Source: JBFWUW01 sp050247075 (GTDB taxonomy: Bacteria > Planctomycetota > Planctomycetia > Pirellulales > JBFWUW01). Taken from it: a stretch of DNA of 12,024 nucleotides. Where the stretch lies: NCBI GenBank assembly GCA_050247075.1, contig JBFWUW010000126.1, positions 1 to 12,024 of the forward strand, in the 5' to 3' direction. How positions within the stretch are numbered: position 1 is the stretch's first letter; the number at the start of each line of letters is the position of its first letter. Shown in pieces: positions 1-7,136 of the stretch. A program made the translations under genes and the position numbers. The notes under the pieces were generated by a model. The model saw nothing but the letters and a program-made list of their open reading frames with translations. It did not search any database and had not been told where the DNA came from.

Positions 1-35
1 CTGAAAACTGAAAACTGAAAACTGAAAACTGAAAG
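1..35. repeat. Heptamer tandem repeat (CTGAAAA, 5 units)
   Basis: Positions 1-28 are four perfect copies of CTGAAAA, and 29-35 is a fifth copy ending in G instead of A. The array touches the window edge, so its true length is unknown. It lies 11 nt beyond the stop codon of the amidohydrolase gene, so it is intergenic. On the minus strand it reads as a T-rich CAGTTTT repeat. It has no spacer structure and is not a CRISPR. Its function is unknown; slippage during replication would be expected to make the copy number variable. Confidence 0.9.
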
Positions 36-45
36 CCCAAATCCC

Positions 46-936
46 TCAAAACTCCACCAACTTCCTCCAATTCTCAAACACAATGTTATGAATGGCCCGC
101 TCTGGAAAACGAGGCAGGTTGCTGCCGTGGACGATATCGTTGACTTTCCATAGCCCGGCGATGGCTTGCTCGGGCGTGGCCGAGGGGAAGTCCGAGCCGA
201 AGATCAGCTTGTCCTCCACGCCGTACTCCAAGGCCGTCATGAAGGCCTGGTAGTGCCGCAACGGACGGTAGTGCAGGGCGCTGGTGTCGGCATAGAGGTT
301 CGGGTGTTTGCGGATCAGCACCACGCACTCGGTTTCCCAGGGGTGCCCCATGTGCGAGATCATCATCCGCAAATTGGGGCAGGCCACGGCGATGTCTTCC
401 AACAAAATCGGGTTGGAATACTTGAGCGGCCCTTGCCGCACGAAAGACGTTCCCTGGTGCCAGTTGATGGGAATGCCCAGCTTCTCCGCCTCGCGAAACA
501 GGGGCAGGTGTTTAGGATCGGAAGGGTCGAAGTTCTGGTAAATGGGGCCGAGCTTCAGCCCGCGCAGGCCAAGTTCGTTGATGCAATACCGCAACCGCTC
601 GACGGCGTCGGGCCGGTTGGGATCGACCGAGCACCAGCCTTGAAAGCGGTCGGCGTGTTCCTTGACAAAGCGGGCCACGACTTCCTGGTCGCCGGTGATG
701 CCGGTGAAGGGAGCGTCGATGGCAAAAACGACCACTTTGTCGCAGTTCTTGGTGGCGGCCAGCAGTTGCTCGGGCCGACAGTCAAAGTTATGGCGGTACG
801 ATTTGTCATCGACATCGCAATGCACATCGGCCGTCCGCCGCATCTTGGCCTTCTTGGCCTCCCACGAAAAATCGACGAACTCGTCGCTCAAATGGTCGGG
901 ATACCAGAACAAATTCGTGTGAATATCAACGAGCAC
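46..936 (-). CDS. Amidohydrolase_2 family metal-dependent hydrolase
   Basis: This encodes a predicted cytoplasmic TIM-barrel hydrolase or decarboxylase of the amidohydrolase_2 (ACMSD-like) family; the substrate cannot be told from sequence. The 296-aa product shows the family landmarks in order: a start-proximal VDIHTN strand (H6), GLKLGP (about 126-131), INWHQGT (H160), ISHMGHPW (H195) and FGSDFPSATPE (D249). The second His of the usual HxH metal motif is Asn (N8), so metal binding may differ from ACMSD. I chose the GTG start at 936 because a GGAGG lies 7 nt upstream and the family's first strand begins right there. The reading frame stays open to an ATG at 1098, but that would overlap the vWA gene and add about 54 residues with no family resemblance. 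It is the last gene of the minus-strand block, 121 nt after the vWA gene with a hairpin between, so co-transcription is possible but unproven. Confidence 0.85.
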   Translation of the reverse strand: MLVDIHTNLFWYPDHLSDEFVDFSWEAKKAKMRRTADVHCDVDDKSYRHNFDCRPEQLLAATKNCDKVVVFAIDAPFTGITGDQEVVARFVKEHADRFQGWCSVDPNRPDAVERLRYCINELGLRGLKLGPIYQNFDPSDPKHLPLFREAEKLGIPINWHQGTSFVRQGPLKYSNPILLEDIAVACPNLRMMISHMGHPWETECVVLIRKHPNLYADTSALHYRPLRHYQAFMTALEYGVEDKLIFGSDFPSATPEQAIAGLWKVNDIVHGSNLPRFPERAIHNIVFENWRKLVEF

Positions 937-943
937 CGGGCGG

Positions 944-948
944 CCTCC
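944..948 (-). promoter_or_regulatory. Ribosome binding site deciding the GTG start
   Basis: On the minus strand this reads GGAGG, 7 nt before the GTG at 936. It is the main reason for choosing GTG over the more distant in-frame ATG at 1098. Confidence 0.7.
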
Positions 949-1020
949 AGGCGGGAACAATGCGATGTGAATTGCTCCCCAGTGTAGAAGGGGTACGTAG
1001 CGATGCAAGCCAGCCGCATG

Positions 1021-1045
1021 ATCGCCGTCGGAGACGGCTCCTACA
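1021..1045 (-). repeat. TCC-loop hairpin (intergenic palindrome)
   Basis: Arms GCCGTC (1024-1029) and GACGGC (1033-1038) flank a GGA loop on the plus strand, which is TCC on the minus strand. Read on the minus strand the element begins TGTAGGA, then stem, TCC and complementary stem. The same TGTAGGA head and TCC loop occur in the hairpin at 9586-9614 with a different but still pairing stem. It lies between the vWA stop and the amidohydrolase start. With a 6-bp stem and no T-run it is a poor Rho-independent terminator. It looks more like a member of a dispersed repeat family. Confidence 0.6.
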
Positions 1046-1057
1046 ACGGCATGGCGG

Positions 1058-2098
1058 CTACTTAACGTAGCGGTAGGTGCCGTGGGTGCGGCGGGCAATC
1101 TCTTGCATCAGCCCCTCGCCCGCCTGGCTTTGAAAGGCGATCGTGTGGATTGGCAAGCTGGCGCTGGTCGAGGCCGGTTCGACCATGTCGACAATTTCGG
1201 GATCGAACTCGCCGTCGGTCAGAAAGAAGATGGCGTCAGGGTCGAGTTCCACGGCCAAGCGCAAGGCCGATGCGGGGTTGGTGAACCCGCCGCTTTGCAA
1301 CTGGCTGATCCAGCGGTTGGTCTTGCGGCGGTTGCTGGAGTTGGCCGCAACCAGGTCGCCGGCCGGCATGGGAAAAGCCGCCGTGTTGAAGAAAATGATG
1401 TAATAGCTTTGGCCCGCCGCCAGTTTGTTCAACGACTGCCGCAGTTCGCGCTTGGCGCGGGAGAAGCGGTGCCCCTCCATACTGCCCGATAGATCGACCA
1501 CAAAAACAAACCGCTCGCCCGTGGCCTGAATACCAAAGAAACTGGCCGATTTGCCGTTGGCGGCCTGGCCGTGGCCGTCGCCCCCCGCGTTGCCTGTTCC
1601 GCCGGCCCCTTTGCCCTGGCCGTCGCCCGCTTCGCGCGTCAATTCGGACAGTTCAGGCAGCAGCGATTCATGGCCAACCTGACTGTCTATTTCCGGCGAC
1701 AGATCGAACTCCGCCGGCTGCGCCGCATCGTCCGACTGTAACGCCGCGGAATAGGCCAGATCCAAGCGTTCCAGCGTGGCGGCGGGCGAATCCTCCCAAG
1801 CCAGATCTCCCAGTTCATCTTGTGGCGAGACTTGCTCCGCCACGATCACGGGGGCCGAGGTATTGCCATCGGGTGCCGCGCTGGTCAGCCCCAGTAGAAT
1901 CAGGCTCACGGCGTGCAGTACGGCAGAGGCAACGCCGCCCCGGCTGGCTTCCCAGCGAGAAAACCAAGGTCCGCGATGCGGTAGCGCATTGACTGGCGTG
2001 GCGGACTTGCCCACGGCAGCCTGAGGAACGGCCACCGGCCGGGGCTGCAACAGCCCAGGCACCACGGACGAAGGCGAAACTGGCTGCGACCAAGACAT
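1058..2098 (-). CDS. Membrane-anchored von Willebrand factor A (vWA) domain protein
   Basis: The 346-aa product has a proline-rich N-terminus (1-45), one hydrophobic segment (about 56-74) that should anchor it in the inner membrane, an acidic linker, a Gly-rich stretch (about 158-183), and a vWA domain (about 194-346). The metal-ion-dependent adhesion site appears intact: D202-x-S204-x-S206 in VVDLSGSM, a Thr at about 273 in GFTNPAS, and D295 in FFLTDGEFD. Such domains bind protein partners through a divalent cation; the partner is unknown. The start is the ATG at 2098, with AGGAAG 5 nt upstream. It sits 56 nt after the RND pump gene on the same strand, so it is probably in the same transcript, though I know of no established functional link. 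Similar anchored vWA proteins are common in planctomycetes. Confidence 0.85.
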   Translation of the reverse strand: MSWSQPVSPSSVVPGLLQPRPVAVPQAAVGKSATPVNALPHRGPWFSRWEASRGGVASAVLHAVSLILLGLTSAAPDGNTSAPVIVAEQVSPQDELGDLAWEDSPAATLERLDLAYSAALQSDDAAQPAEFDLSPEIDSQVGHESLLPELSELTREAGDGQGKGAGGTGNAGGDGHGQAANGKSASFFGIQATGERFVFVVDLSGSMEGHRFSRAKRELRQSLNKLAAGQSYYIIFFNTAAFPMPAGDLVAANSSNRRKTNRWISQLQSGGFTNPASALRLAVELDPDAIFFLTDGEFDPEIVDMVEPASTSASLPIHTIAFQSQAGEGLMQEIARRTHGTYRYVK

Positions 2099-2154
2099 GC
2101 GGACTTCCTGGCAGGGTAGGCCTTCATCTTGGCGGTCGCGGGGAAAGCCGTCAA

Positions 2155-5100
2155 CTATTTCTGCGCTGAATCAGTCTTCCTGGAACCGGGCCAACGTTCG
2201 GCCATCCACATCACGCAATAGTAAAAGGCCGGCGTGAAAATAAGTCCGAACAGTGTTACGCCTAACATGCCGCTGAAGACGGCGACGCCTAACGCCCGGC
2301 GCATCTCGGCACCGGCCCCGTGGGCGCGAACCAGCGGTACAACGCCCAAGATAAAGGCCAGCGAGGTCATCAGAATCGGACGGAGGCGCAGGCGGCAGGC
2401 TTCCACCAAGGCTTCGTGCCGCGGCAGACCAGCCCTTTCACGTTGACGGGCAAACTCTACGATCAGGATGGCATTCTTGCTGGCCAAGGCGACCAGCACC
2501 ACCAGCCCAATTTGGGTGAAGATGTTGTTCTCTAGACCGGCCAGCCAGACTCCGGCAATGGCGGCCGACAGGCACATCGGCACAATCATAATGATGGAAA
2601 TGGGAACCGTCCAACTCTCGTACTGCGCGGCCAAGACCATAAACACAAACACCACTGCCAGCGGAAAGACCAGCTTGGATAAAACATCCTGGCCAGCCAG
2701 TATTTGCAGCAGCGTCAGTTCCGTCCATTCGCTGCTCATGCCGGGGGAGAGTTCTTGCACGGCAATCTTGTCCATCAGCCCAATCGCGTCGCCCGAGCTG
2801 AAACCTGGCAGCGTACCGCCGCTGACTTCGGCCGATGGGTACAGGTTGTAGTGGTTCACCACGGCGGGCCCGCTGATCTCGCGAATTTCGATCAGCGTCC
2901 CCAGTGGCACCATCTCGCCATGGCCGTTGCGAACCTCCAGCCGGCCGATGTCTTCTTGCCGACGACGGAAAGGCGCGTCGGCTTGCACATTGACTTGCCA
3001 ATTGCGACCGTTCCGCGTGAAGTCGTTGACATAGGCCGACCCCAGGCAGGTTTGCAGGGTGCTGAAGATATCACCCATCGCCACATGGTGTGTCTTGGCC
3101 TTCTCACGGTCGATGTCGATGAACAATTGCGGCTGCGTGGCGCTATAGCTGCTGTAGATGCCGATCATGCCAGGCTGTGCCGCGGCGCTGCCGGACACGC
3201 CCTCAACAGCCGCTTGTAAAGCGGCCGGGCCACTATCGGTCAGGTCTTGCAATTGCAGCTTGAACCCGCTGGCGTTTCCCAGTCCGTCGATGGGAGGTGC
3301 CCCAAAAGCCACGACCACCGCTTCTTGAACACCGGCAAACTTGCCCCGTAACGCCCGCAAAATGCTGTTTGCATGAAGCGCCGGATTGTGCCCGCGCTCT
3401 TCGAACGAGTCGAGAATCACGAACATGCCCCCCATGTTCGACAGGTTTGCGCTGTTCAGAATCGAGTAACCGGGCAAGCGAATGGTATGCACCACGCCAT
3501 CCGTACTTGAAACGATTTCATCCACCTTGGCCATTAGGGCTTCCGTCCGTTCCAGGCTGGCGCCGTCCGGCAATTGGGCATTGACAATCAAATAGCCCTT
3601 ATCTTGATCGGGAATAAAGCCGACCGGCACTTGCGTAAAGCCCCAGCCTGTCAGGCCCATCAATCCGCCATAAACCAGTAACACTAGCACGGCCATCCGC
3701 AAGATGGCACTGATGCTCTTGCCGTATCCGGCGGCTAACAAGTCGAATGCACGATTAAATTTTTCCAATGCAAATCCCAGCCCCATCTGCACGATGCGGG
3801 CCACGAACCATCCCCCCAAGACCGCGGCCGCCAGCAACACCCAGGTCCACGGGTTGCGCCACACACCAGGGCTGCCAGTCGCCTGACCAATCACTCTTTG
3901 CAAGGCCGGGGCCAGCAGCCACAAGGCCAAGCCGCCACAAATCAGGGCAATACCCCACCGTGGCAGAGCCTCTTTTTGGTGATGGCCGTGCGGACCCTCG
4001 GTCTTAAAGATTTGCGCGCAGCGCGAGGGGGTCATGGTCATGGCGTTGATGGCCGAGATGACGGTCGCGGCTGCAATCGTCAAGGCGAATTGTCGATAAA
4101 ACTGACCGCTGATCCCAGCCAGAAATACCGTAGGGATAAAGACGGCGCACAACACCAGGGTAATGGCGATGATCGGCCCGGTGATTTCCTCCATGGCCTT
4201 GCGAGTGGCATCGCGGGCGGACATTCCCTTGGCCAGCCACGTCTCTACGTTTTCCAGCACTACGATGGCATCATCGACCACGATGCCAATTGCCAGCACT
4301 AGCCCAAACAAGGTTAGGTTGTTTAGTGAAAAGCCCAGCAAGGCCATCACCGCCAGCGTGCCGATCAACGAGACCGGTACGTCAATCATCGGCAAGATGG
4401 TGGCCTTCCAGTCTTGCAGAAAGACCAGCACGACAAGAAACACCAGGATGAACGCCTCGAACAGCGTTTTGTACACATCGTGTACCGATTCATCAATGAA
4501 TACGGTAGTGTCATAGACAATCCGGAACTCCAGATCGCGGGGCAACTTAAAAGCCGCCATCTGTTGACGAACTGCTTCGGCCGTGGCCAATGCGTTGCTG
4601 CCCGGCTGTTGAAAAATAGCCAACGTCAGGCAAGGCTGGCCGTCGAGATAGGTGCTAACATCGTAGTTCTTGGCACCCAGTTCCAGGCGGGCGACGTCGC
4701 GCAAAAAGACCACCTCTCCCTCGTTCCCTGTCTTGATGACAATGCCGCCAAACTCCTCGGCCTCGGTCAGCCGGCCTTGAGCGTTCAGGGCCAATTGGAA
4801 GCTCTGCCCGGTTGGCACAGGCGGCTGTCCAATCCGCCCAGCGGCAACCTGTACGTTTTGTTCTTGCAGGGCGTTCAGGACATCGTTGACGGCCAGGCTG
4901 CGCGAGGAGAGCTCTTCGGGATCGAGCCAAACACGCATGCTGTAGTCGCGCGGCCCCAAGAATGAGACATCGCCCACGCCAGGAATGCGGGCCAGGGCGT
5001 CTTTAACGAACAAAGTGGCGTAGTTGCTTAGATACAACTGGTCGAACGTACCGCCTGGCGAGACCAGATTGACGCACAACAAGATGCTGGGCGATTTCTT

Positions 5101-5493
5101 TTTGACCGTCACGCCCTGCCGTTTGACCTCTTCGGGCAACTTCGCTTCGGCGATTTTGACACGGTTCTGCACCAGCACTTGAGCCATGTCCAGGTTGGTG
5201 CCCAGTTCAAAGGTCACATCCAGCGTCAATTGGCCATCGTTGGTCGAACGGCTGGACATGTACAACATCTTCTCAACGCCGTTGACTTCTTGCTCGATCG
5301 GCGTGGCAACGGTGGTGGCTACCACTTGGGCGTTGGCCCCCGGGTAAATCGTCGTCACCGAAATAGTTGGAGGAGCGACTTCGGGATACTGCGCCACAGG
5401 CAACTGCGAAAACGCCACCAGACCCACAATCACGATCACCAGCGAAATGACCGTGGCGAAAATTGGGCGGTCAATAAAGAAGTGGGACAGCAT
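2155..5493 (-). CDS. RND (HAE1/AcrB-type) efflux pump inner-membrane subunit
   Basis: This is a proton-driven multidrug or hydrophobic-compound exporter of the resistance-nodulation-division family, expected to work as an inner-membrane trimer with the adaptor encoded just upstream. The 1112-aa product opens with FFIDRPIFA, the classic HAE1 N-terminus and TM1. Proton-relay residues are present: D407-D408 in TM4 (VVDDAIVVLENVE, the same numbers as AcrB) and K1006 in TM10 (ASKNAILIVEF). Two large periplasmic loops follow TM1 and TM7. It is about 60-70 residues longer than AcrB (1049 aa). The excess lies between TM6 and TM7 (about 497-575) and contains a His-rich patch (HGHH) and two extra hydrophobic stretches (about 513-531 and 549-571). 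The start at 5493 is supported by the conserved N-terminus, although no Shine-Dalgarno is visible in the 59-nt gap after the adaptor gene. Substrate specificity cannot be predicted. Confidence 0.95.
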   Translation of the reverse strand: MLSHFFIDRPIFATVISLVIVIVGLVAFSQLPVAQYPEVAPPTISVTTIYPGANAQVVATTVATPIEQEVNGVEKMLYMSSRSTNDGQLTLDVTFELGTNLDMAQVLVQNRVKIAEAKLPEEVKRQGVTVKKKSPSILLCVNLVSPGGTFDQLYLSNYATLFVKDALARIPGVGDVSFLGPRDYSMRVWLDPEELSSRSLAVNDVLNALQEQNVQVAAGRIGQPPVPTGQSFQLALNAQGRLTEAEEFGGIVIKTGNEGEVVFLRDVARLELGAKNYDVSTYLDGQPCLTLAIFQQPGSNALATAEAVRQQMAAFKLPRDLEFRIVYDTTVFIDESVHDVYKTLFEAFILVFLVVLVFLQDWKATILPMIDVPVSLIGTLAVMALLGFSLNNLTLFGLVLAIGIVVDDAIVVLENVETWLAKGMSARDATRKAMEEITGPIIAITLVLCAVFIPTVFLAGISGQFYRQFALTIAAATVISAINAMTMTPSRCAQIFKTEGPHGHHQKEALPRWGIALICGGLALWLLAPALQRVIGQATGSPGVWRNPWTWVLLAAAVLGGWFVARIVQMGLGFALEKFNRAFDLLAAGYGKSISAILRMAVLVLLVYGGLMGLTGWGFTQVPVGFIPDQDKGYLIVNAQLPDGASLERTEALMAKVDEIVSSTDGVVHTIRLPGYSILNSANLSNMGGMFVILDSFEERGHNPALHANSILRALRGKFAGVQEAVVVAFGAPPIDGLGNASGFKLQLQDLTDSGPAALQAAVEGVSGSAAAQPGMIGIYSSYSATQPQLFIDIDREKAKTHHVAMGDIFSTLQTCLGSAYVNDFTRNGRNWQVNVQADAPFRRRQEDIGRLEVRNGHGEMVPLGTLIEIREISGPAVVNHYNLYPSAEVSGGTLPGFSSGDAIGLMDKIAVQELSPGMSSEWTELTLLQILAGQDVLSKLVFPLAVVFVFMVLAAQYESWTVPISIIMIVPMCLSAAIAGVWLAGLENNIFTQIGLVVLVALASKNAILIVEFARQRERAGLPRHEALVEACRLRLRPILMTSLAFILGVVPLVRAHGAGAEMRRALGVAVFSGMLGVTLFGLIFTPAFYYCVMWMAERWPGSRKTDSAQK

Positions 5494-5552
5494 GGGTCAG
5501 AGCGGCCAGGGTGAGGATTGCAAGCGAGATAGAGAGATCGGCCAGCGCTTTT

Positions 5553-6743
5553 CTACTCCTCCAAATTGCGGGACGTAGCGGGTTTTTCCTCCGCCGGCGG
5601 GGCGAGGCGGTCGGGCTTAACCGGGCGGCCGTCTCGAGCCCGTTGTAAGCCGTTGACCACGATCCACTCGTTTTCCTTCAGTCCAGCCAAAAGTTCGCGC
5701 TGTCCATCAAAGAGGGCGCCAACTCGAACGTACCGCCGCTCGCATACATCATCGTCTTTAACGACAAACACGTAGCGCTTATCTTGATCCGCCAGAATGC
5801 ACGTTTCATCAATCAACAGTGTCTCCCGTGGTTCGCCAAACGGTAGCCGTACGCGCACGAACAGTCCGGGCGTCAGCGCGCGGTCGGCGTTGTCCAGCAC
5901 GGCCCGCACGCGTATGGTGCCTGTCGAGGCCGAGACCTGATTGTCGGCAAAGTCCAATAAACCCTGGTAGGGAAACTCCCCTTTGTCGGTCGACAGCCCG
6001 ACCATCACTGGGATTTCCAGCGCGCGAATATGTTCAATGCGGCTCTCGTTATGCTTGGCGCGGGCGTCTGCTTGATAGCGCAACATCGTCTGCTCATCCA
6101 CATTGAAATACACGTAAATCGGGTCCAAGCGGACCAATGTGGTCAGGGGTGGGCCGTTGGCACCGACGGAAATCAAATTTCCGTCCGTGACCGTTGTGGC
6201 GCTCAGTCGGCCGTCGATGGGGGCCGTGATCTTGGTGTACTCCAGGTCGAGGTTGGCAATCTCTAGCTGTGCTTCAGCTTCGCGCAAAGAGGCCTCGTTG
6301 ACATCGCGCTCGGCGATAGCCTCGTCGATTTTGTCGCGGGTGACATTGCCCGACTTTTCCAGGCGTTGGAAGCGGGCCAGATCGTTTTCGGCCTTTTTGA
6401 TGCTTGCCTTGTAGCGGTCCTTGACCGCCTCGGCTCTGGCCACGTTGGCCTCGAAAGGTCGGGGATCGATCTGAAACAACGTCGCGCCCGCCTTTACTTC
6501 TTGCCCGTCCGTGAAGTGGACACGTTTCAAATAGCCCGACACGCGAGCATAGACACTGACCTCTTCGACTGCCGTGGTGCGGCCGGTGTAGTCCAAGAAC
6601 TCCGTTACCGGGCGCCGGACGGGCTGCGCAGCCGTCACAGCGGGGGGTGCTAATTGTACCGGCTGGGGAGCGTTTCGCCCGCAGCCCAACCCAAACGACC
6701 ACAATACCAAGTATACCGCCACGGTGGCCCGGTTGCAGTTCAT
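5553..6743 (-). CDS. RND efflux periplasmic adaptor (membrane fusion protein)
   Basis: This AcrA/MexA-like adaptor would link the downstream RND pump to an outer-membrane channel. The 396-aa product has a short hydrophobic signal ending in FGLGC (Cys21), which resembles a lipobox with Gly at -3, so a lipid-anchored N-terminus is likely but not certain. The domains in order are: first lipoyl half (about 60-96), alpha-helical hairpin (about 97-168, with typical heptads), second lipoyl half (about 169-205, LEYTKITAPIDGRLS), beta-barrel (about 206-300, ending in the family motif TPGLFVRVRLP) and membrane-proximal domain (about 301-375). The frame is open to an ATG at 6830. I prefer the ATG at 6743 because AAGGGGA lies 8 nt upstream and the signal sequence starts there. 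It is the first gene of the minus-strand block; no TolC-like gene is in this window. Confidence 0.93.
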   Translation of the reverse strand: MNCNRATVAVYLVLWSFGLGCGRNAPQPVQLAPPAVTAAQPVRRPVTEFLDYTGRTTAVEEVSVYARVSGYLKRVHFTDGQEVKAGATLFQIDPRPFEANVARAEAVKDRYKASIKKAENDLARFQRLEKSGNVTRDKIDEAIAERDVNEASLREAEAQLEIANLDLEYTKITAPIDGRLSATTVTDGNLISVGANGPPLTTLVRLDPIYVYFNVDEQTMLRYQADARAKHNESRIEHIRALEIPVMVGLSTDKGEFPYQGLLDFADNQVSASTGTIRVRAVLDNADRALTPGLFVRVRLPFGEPRETLLIDETCILADQDKRYVFVVKDDDVCERRYVRVGALFDGQRELLAGLKENEWIVVNGLQRARDGRPVKPDRLAPPAEEKPATSRNLEE

Positions 6744-6977
6744 CCGCGATGTCCCCTTATGAGTGCATTCGGCCGCGCAAGCGCCGACAGGATCCGCAGT
6801 ATGGCCCTCGGTCGACGTCTTCACAAGCAACCCCGGGACTTTTCTGGAGAAACGAGGCTTAGCCGCAACGCTCAGACCGGAGAGGCGCGATCATCATTAG
6901 GACTATCCTGCCTGCTTTCGCGTCATTTGTTGCCGCGATCAACAGCATACGCACTTTGCGGTCGCGGCGGACAAAAT

Positions 6978-7000
6978 CGCGCAAATTCTTGAGAAGCGCG
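6978..7000. promoter_or_regulatory. Imperfect dyad, possible activator-binding site
   Basis: The sequence is CGCGC-AAA-TTCT-TG-AGAA-GCGCG: two pairs of inverted arms, with three extra A residues on the left side only. It is centred about 94 nt before the start site implied by the sigma-54-like promoter, a normal distance for an enhancer-binding protein. It is a single imperfect copy, so this role is a guess. Confidence 0.25.
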
Positions 7001-7056
7001 CAACTCTCCTGATGTGGACACTTTAGGGACAGGCCCGGATATGCCCCGCCCGCGCG

Positions 7057-7072
7057 TGGCATTTTGTTTGCA
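7057..7072 (+). promoter_or_regulatory. Candidate sigma-54 (RpoN) -24/-12 promoter
   Basis: The sequence is TGGCATTTTGTTTGCA. Against the RpoN consensus TGGCACG-N4-TTGCW it matches every conserved base except the C and G after TGGCA, and the GG and GC doublets are exactly 10 nt apart, as required. The implied transcript start is near 7083, giving a 5' leader of about 54 nt before the ATG at 7137. A sigma-54 promoter also needs an enhancer-binding activator, whose identity cannot be told from here. One such match can arise by chance. Confidence 0.5.
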
Positions 7073-7136
7073 TATATGGTACAGGGTGGTCTTGCGGCCT
7101 TGCGCCACAAGTTTTGACAGGCGGAGCCGATTTGTC

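Larger units (their letters stand above)
6744..7136. other. Divergent intergenic region (393 nt) between efflux and ATP-grasp operons
   Basis: This stretch separates the start codons of two divergent gene blocks. On the plus strand it holds the sigma-54-like site at 7057-7072 and an imperfect dyad at 6978-7000 (CGCGC arms around TTCT-TG-AGAA). I found no convincing sigma-70 promoter for the minus-strand efflux genes. Short open frames cross it on both strands, including an extension of the ATP-grasp frame back to an ATG at 7014, but none has recognisable content or a good ribosome binding site. Confidence 0.6.

Noticed and set aside
1..35. CRISPR-like repeat
   Set aside because: The units are directly adjacent with no spacers and are only 7 nt long.
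166..987. A 273-codon open frame on the plus strand opposite the amidohydrolase gene
   Set aside because: It mirrors a well-supported family gene, has no recognisable motif or ribosome binding site, and such shadows are expected in GC-rich codon patterns.
7014..7136. N-terminal extension of the ATP-grasp gene to an upstream ATG
   Set aside because: The 41 extra residues do not resemble the family, and the ATG at 7137 sits directly before the conserved region; the extension would also place the sigma-54-like site inside the gene.
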